The translations under genes were made by a program, and so were the position numbers. Under the pieces are notes generated by a model. The model saw nothing but the letters and a program-made list of their open reading frames with translations. It made no database searches and was not told where the DNA came from. A stretch of DNA of 64,000 nt. Source: Methylocystis sp. SC2 (lineage in GTDB: Bacteria; Pseudomonadota; Alphaproteobacteria; Rhizobiales; Beijerinckiaceae). This document shows positions 60,586-64,000 of the stretch, one piece after another (position 1 is the stretch's first letter; the number at the start of each line of letters is the position of its first letter). The stretch spans positions 3,194,501 through 3,258,500 of the forward strand of contig NC_018485.1 in NCBI RefSeq assembly GCF_000304315.1, written 5' to 3'.

Positions 60586-60668
60586 AGCGCGCCGGGCCTG
60601 TCGGTTCTTCGCTCGTATAATCATTGGACGGCGCGGCGCGCCCGCCGGCAACTTTGGATACAATGGCA

Positions 60669-60705
60669 GCCCCGCCGATCGTTAGCGGCGGGGCTTTTGC
60701 GTTTT
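60669..60705 (+). terminator. Intrinsic terminator
   Basis: Stem GCCCCGCC / GGCGGGGC around GATCGTTAGC, followed by TTTTGCGTTTT. Ends the transcript of the preceding membrane protein. Confidence 0.82.
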
Positions 60706-60744
60706 CTCGAAGGCGTGAATTCAACTTTTTCAATGGAGGCCAGG

Positions 60745-61395
60745 TTGAATTTCAAACATCATATCGCGACCGCTTTCGCGCTCGCCGCCATATTGTTTTC
60801 CGGCGTCGCTCTGGCGGAGGAGGCGGAGGAGCGGGTCGTGAAAGAGGCGATCGCGCTCTTTCGCGCCTATGGGGTCATGCACCCCGACAAGACTCGCGAT
60901 CCATTACCGCGCTGCTTCTATGCGGCGAGCTGGAGGTGGACGAGCATTCCCGAGGGTTTGTCGCGCAAATATTTCGGGATCAAGGCGCTTGCGGGACTGA
61001 CCGCGGAACATCCTTCTGGTTTTCATGAAGTCAAGAAAATATTCGATCCGGAAGGTAAGCAGCCGGAAGCTTTCTGCGCAGAAGATCAGGATAAAGAAGA
61101 ATTTCACGAGTTGTTTGAAGCATTCAAGAAAAAAGTAAAATTGCGAGATGAGCGTAAGATTGAAGCTTCTCCTCTATCTGAAAACTATAGGCGTTCAGAA
61201 TATTCTTTTCCGGTGTTCGACACCAGATTTCGTAAGGCTGCGTTCGTCAAAGTTGTTGAAGAACGGCAATTCATACGATGGCCAGACGGTAAGGTGACGC
61301 CCTTACCTCTCGAATTTATGGTCGTGGCGGTAATTCTCGAAAAGCGCAACGGCGTTTGGCGAGAAGTAGAGTCGGTTGTGACGGGCATCACATAG
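60745..61395 (+). CDS. Uncharacterised secreted protein, AT-richer than its neighbours
   Basis: About 216 residues. TTG at 60745 is chosen because GGAGG ends five bases before it; ATG at 60733 would add four residues. A signal peptide (about 1-24, ending GVALA) is followed by a soluble domain with CFYAASWRWTSIPEGLSRKY. No family recognised. DNA from about 61000 to 61330 is clearly AT-richer than the surrounding genes, which hints at recent acquisition. Confidence 0.7.
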   Translation: MNFKHHIATAFALAAILFSGVALAEEAEERVVKEAIALFRAYGVMHPDKTRDPLPRCFYAASWRWTSIPEGLSRKYFGIKALAGLTAEHPSGFHEVKKIFDPEGKQPEAFCAEDQDKEEFHELFEAFKKKVKLRDERKIEASPLSENYRRSEYSFPVFDTRFRKAAFVKVVEERQFIRWPDGKVTPLPLEFMVVAVILEKRNGVWREVESVVTGIT

Positions 61396-61428
61396 GGCGT
61401 CGATCGACGCTCCGTTCGAACGGCTCGC

Positions 61429-61539
61429 CTGTCATTCCCGACGCGCGCAAAGCGCGCGATCGGGAATCCAGAACAAACCAGCGTTCTTGGAATCGGCTCT
61501 GGATTCCCGATCAGGCCTTCGGCCTGTCGGGAATGACAG
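61429..61539. repeat. Palindromic element, intergenic copy of the one in cobB
   Basis: CTGTCATTCCCGAC and GTCGGGAATGACAG at the ends, CGGGAATCCAG and CTGGATTCCCG inside. Each half is also a hairpin (GCGCGC-AAA-GCGCGC; AGGCC-TTC-GGCCT). It lies between the convergent 60745 gene and rnr. Confidence 0.88.
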
Positions 61540-61576
61540 CGGTCCAAGCGAACGGATCAGCCGGACCCGTATCAAA

Positions 61577-63934
61577 CTATCTTTTGCGGCGCGCCGGCTT
61601 TCGCTCACGTTCCTTTTTCGCGCGCGGCGGCGGGGCGCGGCGTTCGCCGCCGCTCACGACTTCGAATCGCAAGGCGCCGGCGATCGGCGCCGCCTCGATC
61701 AGCTTCACTTCTATAATATCCGCCAGCCGGTAGCTGACGCCGGAGCGCGAGGTCAGCGCATGCGCCGCTTCGTCATAGGCGAAATATTCGCGGCCCAGCG
61801 TCGCCGCCGGCACGAATCCATCGGCGCCCGTCTCGGCGAGGCGCACGAACAGACCGGATCTCGTCACGCCGGAAATGCGCGCCTGAAAGCGCGCGCCGAT
61901 CTGGTCGGCGAGATGATGCGCGATGAGCCGATCGACGGTCTCGCGCTCCGCCGCCATCGCGCGCCGTTCGGCGGCCGAGATGCGGGCGGCGATCTCCGCA
62001 AGTTCGCCGACCGGCATGTCGGGCAGGGCGCCTTCGCCGAATTTCAGCGCGCGGATGAGCGCGCGATGCACGATCAGATCGGCGTAGCGGCGGATGGGCG
62101 AGGTGAAATGCGCGTAGCGACGCAGATTGAGGCCGAAATGCCCGTAATTCTCATGCGTATATTCGGCCTGCGCCTGGGTGCGCAGAATGATCTCGTTGAC
62201 GATGTTCTCATGCTCCAAGCCCTTCACGCGATCGAGGATCACGTTGAAATGCGCCGGGCGCAGCGCTTGGCCCTTGGCGAGCTTGACGCCGATCGTCGCG
62301 AGAAATTCCGAAAGCGCCGAGACCTTTTCGCGCGAAGGTTCGTCATGCGCGCGATAGATCAGCTGCTGGCGATGCTGCTCCAATGTTTCGGCGGCCGCGA
62401 CATTGGCCAGAATCATGAATTCTTCGATCAGCCGATGCGCTTCGAGCCGCGGCGGAATGATGACGCGGTCGAAGGAGCCGTCTTTTTTCAGAAGGATCTT
62501 GCGCTCGGGCAGATCGAGATCGAGCGGGGCGCGCAGATTGCGGGCGTGCTGCAGCGCTTCATGCGCGGCGTAAAGCGGCTTGAGCACGGGGGCGAGCAGC
62601 GGCTTTGTCGTGTCGTCGGTGCGGCCCTCGATTGCGTCCTGCGCCTGCGCATAGGCGAGCTTGGCGTGCGAACGCATCATCACGCGATGAAAACTATGGT
62701 CGATCTTCCTGCCCTTGCTGGTGACGCGCATGCGCACGGCGAGCGCCGGCCGATCTTCATTGGGCCGCAAGGAGCACAGATCGTTGGAGATGCGTTCGGG
62801 CAGCATCGGCACGACGCGGTCGGGGAAATACACCGAATTGCCGCGCTCCAAAGCGTCGCGGTCGAGCGCCGAGCGCGGCGTCACATAATGCGCGACGTCG
62901 GCGATCGCGACCGTAATGACGAATCCGCCGTCATTGTCGGGCGCGTCATCCGGCGCGGCGTGGACCGCGTCGTCGTGATCCTTGGCGTCCGGCGGATCGA
63001 TGGTGACGAGCGGCAGGTCGCGCCAGTCTTCGCGCCCGTGTAGAGACGCCGGCTGCGCGCGTTCGGCCTCCGCCGTCGCCTCGCGGCGAAAGACGTCGGG
63101 AATGTCATGCGCGCGCAGCGCGATCAGGCTCACCGCCTTTTCGCCCGTTACTGAGCCCAAAGTCTCGCGCACGCGGGCGCGCGGCGCGCCAAAGCGCGTC
63201 TTGCCGACGAGATCGATCGAGACGAGATCGCCGTGCTTTCCTTCGCCGATGTCGGCGGCGGCGACGGCGAGCTCGCGGCCGGCCTGTTTCTTGTCGATCG
63301 GTTCGATGCGGCCGGCGCCGTTCGCTTCGATATGCAGCACGCCGAGCACGCGCTGGCGCTGACGCGACAGGAGTTTGACGACGCGACCGACATAGGGCGG
63401 ATCGTTCGGACCTGCGTCGCGATCTGGTTCGGCGCGAACGAGCGCGCGGTCGCCGACGCCGGGCAGGGGCTCGCCCGGCCGGGCGCGGCGCGGCGCCTGG
63501 ATACGAATGCGAGGGGCCGCGCCCAGCTCGTCCTCGTCCCATTCGACCGGCGCGGCGATCATCTCGCCGTCGCGGTCGCGCGCGATGATGTCGACGAGCG
63601 CGACAGGCGGCAGCGTCCCCTTGCGGGTCACGCGCTTGCCGCGCTTTTCCAGAACGCCTTCGTCAGCGAGTTCGGCGAGCATGCGCTTGATGGCGATCCG
63701 GTCGTCGCCGGTCACGCCGAAGGCGCGGGCGATTTCACGCACGCCGATCTTGCGCGGGCCGCCCGCCTCGGTTTCGCGGGAGATGAAGGCGAGAATGTCT
63801 TCGCGAGAGGGCGCGTGTTTCGCCGCGTGTTTCGCCGCGTGTTTTGCTTTGTCGTCTTTCGCCAAGGGCTCGCTCAAAAGAGGCAATAAAATCGCCGTTC
63901 GGCGCGGCGGGCGTGCACATTCGGCATCACTCAT
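61577..63934 (-). CDS. rnr: Ribonuclease R
   Basis: 3'-5' exoribonuclease that degrades structured RNA. About 785 residues: winged-helix start (about 40-100), cold-shock domains, RNB catalytic domain with DPPDAKDHDDA (metal-binding Asp cluster) and the C-terminal S1 domain (about 680-760), then a basic tail (RAKKERERKPARRKR). Near the N-terminus KHAAKHAAKHA comes from 12-base tandem repeats (about 63818-63845). The start is uncertain: ATG 63934 has no clear ribosome site, and TTG codons at 63952 or about 63880 are alternatives. Confidence 0.94.
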   Translation of the reverse strand: MSDAECARPPRRTAILLPLLSEPLAKDDKAKHAAKHAAKHAPSREDILAFISRETEAGGPRKIGVREIARAFGVTGDDRIAIKRMLAELADEGVLEKRGKRVTRKGTLPPVALVDIIARDRDGEMIAAPVEWDEDELGAAPRIRIQAPRRARPGEPLPGVGDRALVRAEPDRDAGPNDPPYVGRVVKLLSRQRQRVLGVLHIEANGAGRIEPIDKKQAGRELAVAAADIGEGKHGDLVSIDLVGKTRFGAPRARVRETLGSVTGEKAVSLIALRAHDIPDVFRREATAEAERAQPASLHGREDWRDLPLVTIDPPDAKDHDDAVHAAPDDAPDNDGGFVITVAIADVAHYVTPRSALDRDALERGNSVYFPDRVVPMLPERISNDLCSLRPNEDRPALAVRMRVTSKGRKIDHSFHRVMMRSHAKLAYAQAQDAIEGRTDDTTKPLLAPVLKPLYAAHEALQHARNLRAPLDLDLPERKILLKKDGSFDRVIIPPRLEAHRLIEEFMILANVAAAETLEQHRQQLIYRAHDEPSREKVSALSEFLATIGVKLAKGQALRPAHFNVILDRVKGLEHENIVNEIILRTQAQAEYTHENYGHFGLNLRRYAHFTSPIRRYADLIVHRALIRALKFGEGALPDMPVGELAEIAARISAAERRAMAAERETVDRLIAHHLADQIGARFQARISGVTRSGLFVRLAETGADGFVPAATLGREYFAYDEAAHALTSRSGVSYRLADIIEVKLIEAAPIAGALRFEVVSGGERRAPPPRAKKERERKPARRKR

Positions 63935-64000
63935 ATAGGACGCCGGCGGCAAAGTTGAAACGCCGCTTCAAAATTGTGGAGATTCGAGAACGCGTTCTTC

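Overview
The window is a stretch of ordinary, gene-dense, GC-rich chromosome from an alphaproteobacterium, most likely of the Rhizobiales. Four things in the sequence point this way: a ribosomal protein S2 with a long C-terminal helix-hairpin-helix extension; a GTTC-N7-GTTC SOS box in front of ssb; an aerobic (CobG/CobN-type) B12 operon behind a cobalamin riboswitch; and the rpsB-tsf...pyrH-frr-uppS-cdsA-dxr-rseP-bamA-lpxD-fabZ-lpxA...lpxB gene order. A type II methanotroph such as Methylocystis or Methylosinus would fit, but no gene here proves it. I see no prophage, insertion sequence, CRISPR array, rRNA or tRNA. Layout. 1-2.6 kb: aminopeptidase N (minus, 3' end off the window). 2.9-8.6 kb: a three-gene RND efflux operon of the CusBA/CzcBA heavy-metal class with its outer-membrane channel. 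8.7-12.1 kb: alpha/beta hydrolase, accA and a YkuD-type L,D-transpeptidase lipoprotein. 12.24-12.37 kb: a strong promoter followed 90 bases later by an intrinsic terminator, a candidate AbcR-like small RNA. 12.4-24.7 kb (minus): a B12 operon, cbtB-cbtA-cobW-cobN-cobG-cobH-cobI-cobJ-cobL-cobE-cobM-cobB, mostly with 4-base ATGA overlaps and headed by a cobalamin riboswitch at about 24.8-24.97 kb. cobO lies just beyond on the other strand. 26.6-28.9 kb: fatty-acid-hydroxylase-superfamily membrane protein, EamA transporter and a 63-residue membrane peptide. 29.4-45.1 kb: the translation / isoprenoid / envelope cluster, with a short-chain dehydrogenase inserted between tsf and pyrH and no lpxI between lpxA and lpxB. 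45.3-50.6 kb: ssb with an SOS box, dctA, uvrA. 50.7-53.5 kb: clpS-clpA. 53.8-58.6 kb: a small membrane protein, a DEAD-box helicase, a HIT protein, pheA, kdsB and a small lipoprotein. 59-64 kb: rpmG, two uncharacterised proteins (one clearly AT-richer than its surroundings) and rnr. How it works together: the B12 operon imports cobalt (CbtAB), builds the corrin ring by the oxygen-dependent route, inserts cobalt (CobN subunit) and, with cobO, adenosylates it; the riboswitch should shut it off when adenosylcobalamin is plentiful. The rpsB-to-lpxB block couples translation factors to undecaprenyl phosphate, phospholipid, MEP-pathway, outer-membrane assembly and lipid A synthesis. ClpS and ClpA form the N-end-rule adaptor/unfoldase pair. 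The most unusual signal is repeat biology rather than a new system. A palindromic element found between genes at 61.4 kb also sits, in frame and with perfect 15-base termini, inside cobB. A different inverted repeat is embedded in frame in uvrA. A third interspersed family repeatedly supplies the TAG stop codon of the gene it follows.
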